The notes under the pieces were generated by a model, which saw nothing but the letters and a program-made list of their open reading frames with translations, did not search any database and was not told the DNA's origin. From positions 3,100,001 to 3,164,000 of the forward strand of contig NZ_CP014841.1 of assembly GCF_001641285.1 (NCBI RefSeq): a DNA stretch of 64,000 bases. Direction: 5' to 3'. This document shows, in pieces, positions 36,327-48,790 of the stretch. A program made the position numbers and the translations under genes. Position 1 is the stretch's first letter, and each line of letters opens with the position of its first letter. This DNA comes from Dyella thiooxydans (GTDB lineage Bacteria > Pseudomonadota > Gammaproteobacteria > Xanthomonadales > Rhodanobacteraceae).

Positions 36327-36737
36327 ATGCCCCGTCCGCTGATCTTCATCGCACTGCTCGGCTTCGGCCTGGTGTCCGTCCAGGCCTTGGCGCAGGATGC
36401 TCCCGCCACACCGCCCGCCGGTGCCCGTGCCGAAAAGGATCCACAGCGCCAGGTTCGGCACCTCAGCCGCCTGCTCGACCTGAGCCCGCAGCAGGCCGCC
36501 GCGTTGGCGCCGGTGATCGAGCAACGCCAGCAGCAGCTGTCCCGGCTGCGCCAGAACACCTCGCTGGACCGGCGGGTGCGGCGCGACCGGCTCCGTTCGA
36601 TCCAGCGCGACACCGATGCGCAGATCCAGTCCGTGCTGACCGACAGCCAGAAGCAGAAGTACGCGCAGTGGAAGCAGCAACTGCAGGAGCGCCGTCAACA
36701 GAAGCAACGAGGCAGCGGCACCGCCGACGGCGAGTAG
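36327..36737 (+). CDS. Small periplasmic Spy/LTXXQ-like protein
   Basis: 136 residues. AGGAG at 36316-36320 and a signal peptide ending near ALA|QD. The mature part is a charged helical protein: LSRLLDLSPQQAAALAPVIEQR and SVLTDSQKQKYAQWKQQLQE, the latter resembling the LTxxQ motif of Spy/CpxP. It may be a periplasmic chaperone or metal-stress sensor. The 230 bp upstream hold no gene; a G/C-rich imperfect hairpin sits at about 36250-36292. Confidence 0.7.
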   Translation: MPRPLIFIALLGFGLVSVQALAQDAPATPPAGARAEKDPQRQVRHLSRLLDLSPQQAAALAPVIEQRQQQLSRLRQNTSLDRRVRRDRLRSIQRDTDAQIQSVLTDSQKQKYAQWKQQLQERRQQKQRGSGTADGE

Positions 36738-36796
36738 GCACGGCACGCGAACGGCATCGCGTATGCTGCACGGCCTGATCGCTTTCCGGAGTGCGT

Positions 36797-37696
36797 ATGA
36801 CCCGCATCGTCGTCGTGGGCAGCATCAACATGGATCTGGTGACGCTGGCGCCGCGCTTCCCCGCGGCGGGCGAGACGCTGCTGGGCGAGCGCTTCCTCAC
36901 CGTGCCGGGCGGCAAGGGCGCCAACCAGGCGGTGGCAGCGGCGCGACTCGGCGCGGAGGTGATGCTGGTCGGTGCACTGGGGCGCGACGCGTTCGGCGAA
37001 CAACTCGCCCGCGGGCTGTCCGACGAAGGTGTGGACACGACCCACGTGGCTTTGCTTGATGACGTCGGCAGCGGTACGGCATCGATCACCGTGGCCGAAG
37101 GCGACAACCAGATCGTCGTGGTTCCGGCCGCCAACGCCCATGTCACACCGGCCCAGGTCGAGGCCGCGCGGGCGCATATCGAGCGCGCCGACGCAGTGCT
37201 GGTGCAGATGGAAATTCCTCTGGAGACCGTCGAGGCGACCGTCCGGCTCGGCCGGTCGCTCGACGTGCCGGTGATCCTCAACCCGGCGCCGGCCCAGCCG
37301 CTGCCGACCGAATGGCTGGCACGGGTGCGCTACCTCACGCCCAACCAGCATGAACTGGCGACCGTGCTCGGTGACGAGGGGCGCACCGACTTCCGCGAAC
37401 TGATACGGCGCGCGCCCTGCCCCGTGGTACTGACCCGGGGCGGCGAGGGCGCGTGGTACCGCGAGCAGGGCGAACCGCGGCACCAGGCCGGGTTCGCCGT
37501 GGACGTGGTCGACACCACCGGCGCCGGCGATACCTTCAATGGTGCGCTGGCGGTGTTCCTGCGCGAGGGACTCGAGACCGCCGTGCGCAAGGCTTGCGCC
37601 GCTGCCGCACTGTCGGTGACCCGGCTCGGCGCCCAGGGCGGCATGCCCCGCCGGGTCGAGCTTGATGCGTTTCTTGCCGGCCAGGCCAGCACGTGA
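36797..37696 (+). CDS. rbsK: Ribokinase
   Basis: 299 residues from ATG 36797 (GGAG 5 nt upstream). PfkB-family: GSINMDLVTLAPRFPAAGET and PGGKGANQAVAAARLGA at the N-terminus, then the catalytic DTTGAGDTFNGALAVF. It phosphorylates ribose at O5. No ribose transporter is adjacent. A GTGA overlap couples it to pnuC, suggesting use of ribose released during nicotinamide-riboside metabolism. Confidence 0.93.
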   Translation: MTRIVVVGSINMDLVTLAPRFPAAGETLLGERFLTVPGGKGANQAVAAARLGAEVMLVGALGRDAFGEQLARGLSDEGVDTTHVALLDDVGSGTASITVAEGDNQIVVVPAANAHVTPAQVEAARAHIERADAVLVQMEIPLETVEATVRLGRSLDVPVILNPAPAQPLPTEWLARVRYLTPNQHELATVLGDEGRTDFRELIRRAPCPVVLTRGGEGAWYREQGEPRHQAGFAVDVVDTTGAGDTFNGALAVFLREGLETAVRKACAAAALSVTRLGAQGGMPRRVELDAFLAGQAST

Positions 37697-38268
37697 GTCC
37701 GCTGGAGATTGCTGCCAACGTGCTGGCCGGGGCGTCGATCCTGCTGGCCGGACGCAACAGCGTGCACACCTGGTGGACCGGCATCGTGGGTTGCAGCCTG
37801 TTCGCCATCGTGTTCCTGCACAGCCGGCTGTATGCCGATGTGGTGCTGCAGGCGTTCTTCGTCGGCACCAGCGTCGTGGGCTGGTGGCAGTGGCTGCACG
37901 GACGCGACGGCGAGGCGCTTCCGGTGACCGACCTGCCGCCGCGCCATCTGCTCGGACAGGTCCTCGCCGGGGCCGTCGGCGCCGTTCTCTACGGCCTGCT
38001 GCTGCGCCGCTTCACCAATGCCTATGCGCCGTTCCTGGATTCGACCGTGCTCGCTTTCAGCATCGTCGCGCAGTTGCTGATGATGCGTCGGCGCGTGCAG
38101 AACTGGCCGTTCTGGCTGCTGGTCAACTCGATCGCCGTGCCACTGTATTTCAGCCGCGGTCTCTACCTCACCTCGGCGCTGTACGCGGTTTACTGGATCA
38201 ACGCGCTGGTGTCCTGGCGGCACTGGCGACGGTTGCGTGAGGCAACGGCCGGGCTCGCCACCGCCTGA
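37693..38268 (+). CDS. pnuC: Nicotinamide riboside transporter PnuC
   Basis: 191 residues from GTG 37693, overlapping the ribokinase stop. About seven hydrophobic segments and the PnuC pattern WWQWLHGRDG, FLDSTVLAFSIVAQLLMMRR, NWPFWLLVNSIAVPLYFSRG. It facilitates uptake of nicotinamide riboside for NAD synthesis. A dedicated NR kinase is not seen next to it. Confidence 0.92.
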   Translation: MSPLEIAANVLAGASILLAGRNSVHTWWTGIVGCSLFAIVFLHSRLYADVVLQAFFVGTSVVGWWQWLHGRDGEALPVTDLPPRHLLGQVLAGAVGAVLYGLLLRRFTNAYAPFLDSTVLAFSIVAQLLMMRRRVQNWPFWLLVNSIAVPLYFSRGLYLTSALYAVYWINALVSWRHWRRLREATAGLATA

Positions 38269-38294
38269 TCAGCGGCGCTTGGCGCGAGCGGGCG

Positions 38295-39662
38295 CTACTT
38301 GCCGATGCAGAACGAGCCGAAGATCGCGCCGAGCAGATCGTCGCTGGTGTACGTGCCGGTGATCTCGCCCAGCACGTGCTGGGCCTGGCGCAGCTCTTCC
38401 GCGGCCAGCTCGCCCGCGCGCAACGCAGCCAGCGCGTGCGCCGCCTGTGCCAGCAGGTTCCCGACCCGGCGCAACGCGTCGACGTGGCGGCGGCGTGCGC
38501 TGAAGGCACCTTCGCCACCGGTCTGACCCGCGAGCCGTTTGAGCACCTCGCGCAGTGCATCCACGCCGAGACCGGTACGCGCCGACAGCCATAGCGTCTG
38601 GATCGCGTCCATCGTCCCGGTGGCGGGAAGCCCACCATCGCGGTCGATCTTGTTCACCACCACCACGCGCGTGACGTCTGGCGGGAGCGAGGTCAGCAGG
38701 GCCAGATCCTCCGCGTGGTGCGCCTGTTCGGTCACCAGCAACGCGACGTCGGCCATGGCCAGCTCGCCATGCGCACGGCGCACGCCTTCGCGCTCGACCT
38801 CGTCCTCGGTGTCGCGCAGGCCCGCGGTATCGGCCAGCTCCAGCGCGATGCCGTCGAGCCATACGGTTTCACGCAGCACGTCGCGGGTGGTGCCGGCGAT
38901 CGATGTGACGATGGCGCGATCCCGGCCGGCCAGGGCGTTGAGCAGGCTGGACTTGCCTGCGTTCGGCCGGCCGACGATGACCACCCGAAGGCCGTCGCTC
39001 AGCCGCACGCCGCGTTCGGCCTCTTGCAGCAATGCCGCGTGCCCGTCGCGCAAGGCCTGCAGTTTCCTGGCAATGGCCGGATCGGCGAGAAAATCGATTT
39101 CTTCCTCGGGAAAGTCGATCGCCGCTTCCACGTGCACGCGCAGGTCGATCAGTCGCTGCAGCAGATCGAGTACCCGGCGCGAAAAGACGCCTTCCATCGA
39201 GTGCAGGGCAGCGCGGGCCGCTGCTTGCGAGCGGGCCGCGACCAGATCGGCGACCGCCTCGGCCTGGGCGAGGTCGAGCTTGCCGTTGAGGAATGCCCGC
39301 TCGGTGAACTCGCCGGGTCGGGCCAGTCGCGCGCCGAGTGCACATACCCGGCGCAGCAAGGCGTCCAGCAGCACCACGCTGCCGTGTCCCTGCAATTCGA
39401 GCACGTGTTCGCCGGTGTAGGAGTGCGGGGCCGGGAAGTACAGCAGCAGGCCCCGATCGATCAGCTCGCCGTCGGCGCCGCGGAAAGCGGCGAAGTGCGC
39501 ATGCCGTGGCGTCGGCGGACGGCCGAGAAGGGCCTGCGCGATTGCCGGGACGCCCGGCCCGGAGACCCGTACCACGCCGACACCGGCCGCGCCCGCTGCG
39601 GTAGCGATGGCGGCGATGGTGTCGTGGTTCGCGGTGGCATTCACGCGGAGGACTCCCGACAT
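38295..39662 (-). CDS. mnmE: tRNA uridine-5-carboxymethylaminomethyl modification GTPase MnmE
   Basis: 455 residues. N-terminal formyl-THF binding domain (HDTIAAIATAAGAAGVGVVR), G-domain with G1 GRPNAGKSSLLN, G2/G3 region AGTTRD and DTAGLRD, G4 NKID, and the invariant C-terminal FCIGK. With MnmG it modifies U34 of several tRNAs. It follows yidC in the leftward rpmH-rnpA-yidC-mnmE string. Confidence 0.97.
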   Translation of the reverse strand: MSGVLRVNATANHDTIAAIATAAGAAGVGVVRVSGPGVPAIAQALLGRPPTPRHAHFAAFRGADGELIDRGLLLYFPAPHSYTGEHVLELQGHGSVVLLDALLRRVCALGARLARPGEFTERAFLNGKLDLAQAEAVADLVAARSQAAARAALHSMEGVFSRRVLDLLQRLIDLRVHVEAAIDFPEEEIDFLADPAIARKLQALRDGHAALLQEAERGVRLSDGLRVVIVGRPNAGKSSLLNALAGRDRAIVTSIAGTTRDVLRETVWLDGIALELADTAGLRDTEDEVEREGVRRAHGELAMADVALLVTEQAHHAEDLALLTSLPPDVTRVVVVNKIDRDGGLPATGTMDAIQTLWLSARTGLGVDALREVLKRLAGQTGGEGAFSARRRHVDALRRVGNLLAQAAHALAALRAGELAAEELRQAQHVLGEITGTYTSDDLLGAIFGSFCIGK

Positions 39663-39693
39663 GGAACGGCCCGCCAGTGGCGGGCCGTCCGGA

Positions 39694-41427
39694 TCAGCGG
39701 CTGGCCAGCGCCTTGGCGGCCTCGGCGCGATCGATACGCCGTGTCACCCACCACTGCTGCGCCAGGCGGCACAGGCCGTTGACGATGTAGTACAACACCA
39801 GGCCGGCGGGGAAGAAGGCGAACATCACGCCGAACATCAGCGGCATGAACTTCATCATCTTCGCCTGCGTCGGATCCATGCCGGGCTGGGTCGGCATCAT
39901 CCACTGGGTCATCAGCATCACGCCCATGTACAGCACCGGCAGCACGAAGTACGGATCGGCCGCGGACAGGTCGTGGATCCAGCCGACGAACGGCGCTTGG
40001 CGCAACTCCACGCTCTCGCGCAGCACGGTGTACAGGGCGAAGAAGATCGGGATCGTGATCAGGATCGGCAGGCAGCCGGCGACCGGGTTGATCTTCTCCT
40101 TCTTGTACAGCTCCATCATCGCCTGCTGCATCTTCTGCTTGTCGTCGCCGTAACGCTCCTTGAGGGCGTCCATGCGCGGCTTGAGCTTGCGCATGCGCGC
40201 GGCGGAAACGTACTGCGCCTCGCTGAGCTTGTAGATCGCAAGGTTGATCAGCAGCACCAGCAGGATGATCGCGAAGCCCCAGTTGCCGACCAGGTGGTGC
40301 AGGTGGGAGAGGATCCAGTGCAGCGGGCTGGCGACGATCGAGAAGATGCCATAGTCCAGCGCCAGCTCGAAGCCCGGCGCCAACGCGCCGAGCTGCTCGC
40401 GCAGCTTCGGCCCGACGTATAGGCGGGCAGCGGTGGTGCCGCTCTGGCCCGGTGCCACGGTGATCGACGGGCCCATGTCGCGCACCAGGTAGCGCGGGCC
40501 GTCCTGGTCGTTGATCACCGTGCTGGAGAAGGTGTCGGCCTCGCTCGACGGCGGCAGCCAGGCGGTGACGAAGTAGTGCTGCTCCATCGCCAGCCAGCCG
40601 CCGGTGACCGGCTGGTTCAGCGGCTCCTTGGCGAATTTGTCGAAGGCCAGCTTGTCGAACTTGTGCTCCGGGCTGTACCAGGCCGCGCCGAAGAAGCTGT
40701 AGCGCGACTGGTCGGAGAACTTCGCCAGGAAATTGCTGTGCACCGGCGCCGGTGGCACCACGCGCTGCAGCTGGCGGTAGGCATTGCCGGTCCACGGCTT
40801 GGCGCTGCCGTTGTCGATCTTCTGGCTGAGGTCGACCACGTAGCTGCCGCGGTGCAGGGTGTAGCGCTTGATCACCTTCAGGCCGGAGGGGTCGGTCCAG
40901 GTGAGGTCCACATCGAGCGTGTCCTGGCCCTTGGCCAGCGTGTAGCTGGCCTGCGTCGACTGGAACAGCGCGCGGTGGTCCGGCGCCGGACCGGTGCCGC
41001 TGATCAGGCCGTCCTGGGCGGCGAAGAAATGCGAGCCGGTATCGTCGAGCAGGCGGATCGGCGCAGGATCCGGATCCTTCTTGGTGCGCGGCGTGACCGG
41101 ATAGTCCAGCAGTTCCGAGCGGACCAGGCTGCCGCCGCGGGTGTCGATGGTCAGCCGCAGCACGTCGGTGGTGACGGTGATCAGCTGTGCCTTGTCGCCG
41201 GCGGCCGGTTTGGCCAGCTCGTTCGACGGCACCGCTGGCGTGGTCGGCACGGACGCTCCCGGAACGCTGCCATCAGCGGTGGTCGCAGCTGCCGGGCTGG
41301 CGGCGGTGCCTGCGGCCGCTACGGCGGGTACGGCCGGTTGCGGACCGTAGTCCTTTTCCCAGGCGTTCCACAGCAGGTAGGCCACGGCCACCAGGGCGAA
41401 CAGGAGGAAGGTACGCGTTTGGTTCAT
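39694..41427 (-). CDS. yidC: Membrane protein insertase YidC
   Basis: 577 residues. N-terminal anchor (LLFALVAVAYLLWNAWEKDY), a large periplasmic P1 domain, and five C-terminal membrane helices with INPVAGCLPILITIPIFFALY and PTQPGMDPTQAKMMKFMPLM. It inserts proteins into the inner membrane alone or with SecYEG. No yidD lies between it and rnpA (55-bp gap). Confidence 0.97.
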   Translation of the reverse strand: MNQTRTFLLFALVAVAYLLWNAWEKDYGPQPAVPAVAAAGTAASPAAATTADGSVPGASVPTTPAVPSNELAKPAAGDKAQLITVTTDVLRLTIDTRGGSLVRSELLDYPVTPRTKKDPDPAPIRLLDDTGSHFFAAQDGLISGTGPAPDHRALFQSTQASYTLAKGQDTLDVDLTWTDPSGLKVIKRYTLHRGSYVVDLSQKIDNGSAKPWTGNAYRQLQRVVPPAPVHSNFLAKFSDQSRYSFFGAAWYSPEHKFDKLAFDKFAKEPLNQPVTGGWLAMEQHYFVTAWLPPSSEADTFSSTVINDQDGPRYLVRDMGPSITVAPGQSGTTAARLYVGPKLREQLGALAPGFELALDYGIFSIVASPLHWILSHLHHLVGNWGFAIILLVLLINLAIYKLSEAQYVSAARMRKLKPRMDALKERYGDDKQKMQQAMMELYKKEKINPVAGCLPILITIPIFFALYTVLRESVELRQAPFVGWIHDLSAADPYFVLPVLYMGVMLMTQWMMPTQPGMDPTQAKMMKFMPLMFGVMFAFFPAGLVLYYIVNGLCRLAQQWWVTRRIDRAEAAKALASR

Positions 41428-41482
41428 CGCGGGGCAGATCCGGTGGGCGCGGCGCCAGGGCGCGGCGACGAAAGAAAAAAGG

Positions 41483-41863
41483 TCAACGCGCGATTGTGCC
41501 GGCCACGGGATCGGGCTTCAACGGCAGGAGCTTGCGCCACAACGCGTCGAGCTCGGCCAACAGCTCCGGTCCGGGCAGGTGTGCGGCTTGCTCGCGCGCC
41601 ATCACTACGAGGTCGATCGCGGGCAACTGGTGGCGAATGCGGCGGAATGACTCACGCGCAAGGCGCTTGATGCGGTTGCGCTCGACCGCGCGCTTGGAGA
41701 CCCGCTTCGAGATCGCCAGGCCGAGCCGGGCATGGCCGTGGTCGTTCGGCCGGTAGCGCACAGAAAAACAGCGGCCGCCTAGGCGGCCGCTGGCTTGACG
41801 CAAGGCGGCGAAATCACCGGCGCGGCGAAGCCGCGCCTCGCGCGGCAGGCCGGCGGCACGCAT
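41483..41863 (-). CDS. rnpA: Ribonuclease P protein component
   Basis: 126 residues. The RNase P signature LGLAISKRVSKRAVERNRIKR is complete but for the usual variation, with FSVRYRPND before it. It binds the RNA subunit to process tRNA 5' ends. It starts 14 nt after the rpmH stop. Confidence 0.95.
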   Translation of the reverse strand: MRAAGLPREARLRRAGDFAALRQASGRLGGRCFSVRYRPNDHGHARLGLAISKRVSKRAVERNRIKRLARESFRRIRHQLPAIDLVVMAREQAAHLPGPELLAELDALWRKLLPLKPDPVAGTIAR

Positions 41864-41877
41864 GGCTTGCGCGCCGC

Positions 41878-42012
41878 TTACGGGATCAGGCGCTTGCGGC
41901 CTTTGGCGCGACGCGCATTGAGAATCTTGCGACCGTCGGCCGTGGCCATGCGGGCACGAAAGCCGTGGGTGCGGGCGCGCTTGAGCTTGCTGGGCTGGAA
42001 GGTCCGCTTCAT
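41878..42012 (-). CDS. rpmH: Large ribosomal subunit protein bL34
   Basis: 44 residues, read directly from the minus strand: starts [20 protein letters not shown] and ends KGRKRLIP. It matches bL34 along its length. A perfect AGGAGG lies 5 nt before the ATG. First gene of the leftward operon from the origin, expressed from a strong promoter at 42050-42079. Confidence 0.97.
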   Translation of the reverse strand: MKRTFQPSKLKRARTHGFRARMATADGRKILNARRAKGRKRLIP

Positions 42013-42049
42013 GGCTTCCTCCTGATTAATGGTGAGAAAAAGGTTGGAA

Positions 42050-42079
42050 ATTATGCGGAGTTGCTTGACCTGCTGTCAA
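42050..42079 (-). promoter_or_regulatory. Strong sigma70 promoter of rpmH-rnpA-yidC-mnmE
   Basis: On the minus strand: -35 TTGACA (perfect; 42074-42079) and -10 CATAAT (5/6; 42050-42055) with an 18-bp spacer. The -10 is 38 bp before the rpmH start. Confidence 0.8.
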
Positions 42080-42108
42080 ATGGCCCCTCGCGCGGGCTGT
42101 GGACGGGG

Positions 42109-42117
42109 TGTGGATAA
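42109..42117 (-). promoter_or_regulatory. DnaA box upstream of dnaA
   Basis: Perfect TTATCCACA on the minus strand, 87 bp before dnaA. It may serve dnaA autoregulation or be part of a split origin. Confidence 0.8.
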
Positions 42118-42203
42118 ATCTGCCATTCGCGGTGGATGGTGCTGTTAGACTTTCGCGTCCACCCTGCGCGCAAGCGCCCCTGCCGTGGTTGAAAGAACGA
42201 TTC

Positions 42204-43550
42204 ATGAGTGATCTCTGGCGGCGCTGCCTCGAGCGTCTGGAAGGCGAGCTCGGCGCCGACGAACTGCATACCTGGCTGATGCCCCTGCAAGCCCGGGACG
42301 CACATACCGGGCTGCAGTTGTTCGCGCCGAACCCCTACACCCTCGACACCGTTCGCGATCGTTACCTGGCGCGGATCGAAACGGTGATCGAGCAGCTCAC
42401 CGGGCACGTGCTCGAGGTACGCCTCGAAGTCGGGTCGAACACCTCACGCGCCCCGTCGACGCGGTCTGGATCGGGCAACACCGCCGCGCGCCCTGCGGCA
42501 GTGGCCCCGGCCCCGCAGAGCGTGCCGTTCGTCCACAACCTGGACCCGCACTACACCTTCGAAACCTTCGTCGAGGGCAAGTCCAACCAGCTCGGCAAAG
42601 CGGCGGCCATTCAGGTGGCGACCAACCCGGGACGCGCGTACAACCCCCTGCTGCTGTATGGAGGCACCGGACTGGGCAAGACCCATCTGATGCACGCGGC
42701 AGGCAACCTGATGCGCGAGCACAATCCAGACTTCAAGGTGCTGTACCTCCGGTCCGAGCAGTTCGTGGGCTCGATGATCGAGGCGCTGCGGACCAAGAGC
42801 ATGGACCAGTTCAAACAGCGCTTCCGCTCGGTCGACGCGCTGCTGATCGACGACATCCAGTTCTTTGCCGGCAAGGACACCACGCAAGAGGAGTTCTTCC
42901 ACACCTTCAACGCGCTGTTCGAGTCCAAGCAGCAGATCATCCTGACCTGCGACCGTTACCCCAAGGAAGTGGACAAGCTCGAGCCGCGGCTGAAGTCACG
43001 TCTGGGCTGGGGCCTGTCGGTGGCGATCGAGCCGCCGGATTTCGAAACGCGCGCCGCGATCCTGCTTTCCAAGGCGCAGGACAAGGGCGTGCAGGTGAGC
43101 GAGAGCGTGGCGATGTTGTTGGCCAAGCGCATCCGCTCCAACGTCCGCGACCTGGAAGGGGCACTCAACACGCTGGCGGCCAAGGCCAACTTCTTCGGCC
43201 GGCCGATCACCACCGATTTCGCCGAAGAAACCCTGCGCGACCTGCTGGCCACGCACGCTCAGGCGGTGACGGTACCGAACATCCAGAAGATCGTCGCCGA
43301 ATACTTCAATGTGCGCCTACAGGACCTGTTGTCCAAGCGGCGCGTGCGGTCGCTGGCACGGCCGCGGCAGATGGCGATGGCGCTGGCCAAGGAACTGACC
43401 GAGCACAGCCTGCCGGAAATCGGCGAGGCGTTCGGCGGGCGCGACCATACCACCGTGCTGCACGCCTGCCGCACCATCAGGAAGCTGTGCGAGACCGATG
43501 CCCGCATGCGCCAGGACTGGGAGCAGTTGATCCGGACCCTTACCGGTTGA
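42204..43550 (+). CDS. dnaA: Chromosomal replication initiator DnaA
   Basis: 448 residues from ATG 42204 ([16 protein letters not shown]); the frame extends to 42099 but this is the normal DnaA start. Domain I is at about 1-85, a variable linker to about 115, then AAA+ with Walker [14 protein letters not shown] and Walker [13 protein letters not shown]. Domain IV carries the DNA-binding signature [15 protein letters not shown]. It initiates replication at oriC. Confidence 0.98.
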   Translation: MSDLWRRCLERLEGELGADELHTWLMPLQARDAHTGLQLFAPNPYTLDTVRDRYLARIETVIEQLTGHVLEVRLEVGSNTSRAPSTRSGSGNTAARPAAVAPAPQSVPFVHNLDPHYTFETFVEGKSNQLGKAAAIQVATNPGRAYNPLLLYGGTGLGKTHLMHAAGNLMREHNPDFKVLYLRSEQFVGSMIEALRTKSMDQFKQRFRSVDALLIDDIQFFAGKDTTQEEFFHTFNALFESKQQIILTCDRYPKEVDKLEPRLKSRLGWGLSVAIEPPDFETRAAILLSKAQDKGVQVSESVAMLLAKRIRSNVRDLEGALNTLAAKANFFGRPITTDFAEETLRDLLATHAQAVTVPNIQKIVAEYFNVRLQDLLSKRRVRSLARPRQMAMALAKELTEHSLPEIGEAFGGRDHTTVLHACRTIRKLCETDARMRQDWEQLIRTLTG

Positions 43551-43599
43551 GTCGATCCACCCGCAGCGGCACAACTTCTTGATAAGAGGTGTCGCAACT

Positions 43600-43608
43600 T
43601 GTGGATAA
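43600..43608 (-). promoter_or_regulatory. DnaA box in the dnaA-dnaN spacer
   Basis: Perfect TTATCCACA read on the minus strand, 50 bp after the dnaA stop. Confidence 0.85.
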
Positions 43609-43633
43609 GTGGGGGATGTTTTGCCGGCGAAAT

Positions 43634-43642
43634 TTATCCACA
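43634..43642 (+). promoter_or_regulatory. DnaA box in the dnaA-dnaN spacer
   Basis: Perfect TTATCCACA on the plus strand, 25 bp from and inverted relative to the other box. Confidence 0.85.
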
Positions 43643-43803
43643 ATTGGCACACAGTCTCGCCAAGGCTTCAGACACAGGGTGGAATCGGCGTAAACCCTTG
43701 ATTACTAAAGGTTGTTCCCGTCAATTCGGGTTGTGCACCGATACAGCAACAACCACCACCCTTCTTTTAAAAACAGAAAAGCAGTGTTAGGGGACGCCCA
43801 TCC

Positions 43804-44904
43804 ATGCAATTCAGCATCCAAAGAGAAGCCCTGCTCAAGCCGCTCCAGCAGGTCGTCGGCGTCGTTGAACGGCGTCAGACGCTCCCCGTCCTGGCCAACC
43901 TCCTTGTTCGGGTGGCCGACGGGCGCGTGTCCCTGACCGGAACTGACCTGGAAGTGGAAATGGTCGCCACCACGGCGGCAGACAAGCTGGCAGACGGGGA
44001 AACCACGATCCCGGCACGCAAGCTGTTCGACATCGTGCGCGCGTTGCCCGACGGTGCCCAGATCGAGCTCAAGCTCAACGGCGATCGTGTCGCGATGAAC
44101 GCGGGACGCAGCCGCTTCACGCTGGCCACGTTACCGGCCGGCGAGTTTCCGACCATCGACGAGATCGAGCTGGTCGAAAAGGTCAGCCTTCCAGAGGAAG
44201 TGCTCAAGGACCTGATGGAGCGTACGGCCTTCGCCATGGCGAACCAGGACGTGCGTTATTACCTCAACGGCATGTTGCTTGACCTTCAGGAGCACACGCT
44301 GCGCTGTGTTGCGACCGACGGCCATCGGTTGGCGTTGAAGGAGACCCAGCTGGAAAGTTCCGTGTCCTCCCGGCGCCAGATCATCATTCCCCGCAAGGGC
44401 GTGAATGAGCTGATCGGGTTGTTCGAGAACGGCGACGGCACGGTGGAGCTGGAGTTCGGGCGGAACCATCTGCGTGTGCGTCGGGGTGACGTGGTGTTCA
44501 CCTCCAAGCTGATCGATGGCCGGTTCCCGGACTACGAGGCAGTAATCCCGCTCGGTGCCGACAAGCGGGCGACGCTCGACCGGGAGGTTTTGCGCGGGGC
44601 GCTGCAGCGTGCTGCCATCCTCTCGAACGAGAAGTACCGAGGAGTGAAGCTGGAACTCTCGCCAGGCAAGCTGCGCATCGTGGCGCACAATCCTGAGCAG
44701 GAAGAAGCCGTGGAAGAGGTCGAGGCCGATACGTCGGTGTCCGATCTGGCGGTCGGTTTCAATGTCGGCTATCTGCTTGATGCGCTCGCCGCGCTGCGCG
44801 GCGACAAGGCCAGGCTCAACCTGCGCGATGCCCAATCAAGCTGCCTGGTGCAGGAAGACGACAGCGAGCAGTCCCGCCATGTGATCATGCCGTTGCGTCT
44901 CTGA
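43804..44904 (+). CDS. dnaN: DNA polymerase III beta subunit (sliding clamp)
   Basis: 366 residues, the standard clamp length. Features: MQFSIQREALLKPLQQVVGVVERRQTLPVL in two parts at the N-terminus, LRCVATDGHRLAL in the middle, and the C-terminal HVIMPLRL typical of clamps. It tethers the replicative polymerase. AGGGGA precedes the ATG by about 10 nt. A likely terminator follows before recF. Confidence 0.98.
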   Translation: MQFSIQREALLKPLQQVVGVVERRQTLPVLANLLVRVADGRVSLTGTDLEVEMVATTAADKLADGETTIPARKLFDIVRALPDGAQIELKLNGDRVAMNAGRSRFTLATLPAGEFPTIDEIELVEKVSLPEEVLKDLMERTAFAMANQDVRYYLNGMLLDLQEHTLRCVATDGHRLALKETQLESSVSSRRQIIIPRKGVNELIGLFENGDGTVELEFGRNHLRVRRGDVVFTSKLIDGRFPDYEAVIPLGADKRATLDREVLRGALQRAAILSNEKYRGVKLELSPGKLRIVAHNPEQEEAVEEVEADTSVSDLAVGFNVGYLLDALAALRGDKARLNLRDAQSSCLVQEDDSEQSRHVIMPLRL

Positions 44905-44949
44905 TGCTGATTGCGTGAGCCGGAGGCGCTTGAGCCGTATCGCCACTGG

Positions 44950-44988
44950 ACGCCGGAGCCGTCACCTGACGCTCCGGCGTTCTTCGTT
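44950..44988 (+). terminator. Likely terminator between dnaN and recF
   Basis: Perfect 10-bp stem (44950-44959 with 44971-44980), 11-nt loop, then a T-rich TCTTCGTT. It lies 46 nt past the dnaN stop and 12 nt before recF, so it may attenuate rather than block transcription. Confidence 0.6.
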
Positions 44989-45000
44989 GTGGGTGTCGCC

Positions 45001-48569
<3,569 letters not shown>

Positions 48570-48790
48570 CAGGGTTCAGGCCAGCCCGTCCGGCGGCGCT
48601 CATCGTTCTGGTGGCGCCGCCGTGTTCGCTGGAGATACGTTACAGATAACTGCATACGCAGCCGCATGCTAAATGTTTGATTTTTATAAAATCGTCATGT
48701 GGCAGCGCGACTTGTTATCGATTGCATGTGCCGGTAGTCTTGGGGATCCCCTTACGCCTTTCTGCGCGTAATCCCGACATGAGGACAGCC

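Larger units (their letters stand above)
43551..43803. other. Probable chromosomal replication origin (oriC)
   Basis: The 253-bp dnaA-dnaN spacer holds two perfect DnaA boxes (43600-43608 minus, 43634-43642 plus), a degenerate TTGATAAG-type site near 43579, and lower-GC stretches at about 43690-43785 suited to unwinding. Gene orientation flips near here: rpmH-mnmE leftward, dnaA-exbD rightward, as expected around an origin. Its position agrees with oriC between dnaA and dnaN in other Xanthomonadales. The exact unwinding element is not resolved. Confidence 0.7.

Noticed and set aside
39128-39142. CCACGTG-containing stretch inside mnmE as a third parS
   Set aside because: Only the core matches; the flanking arms are not complementary.
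43571-43585. Possible third DnaA box (TTGATAAG-type) in the dnaA-dnaN spacer
   Set aside because: At least two mismatches to TTATCCACA; only mentioned as degenerate.
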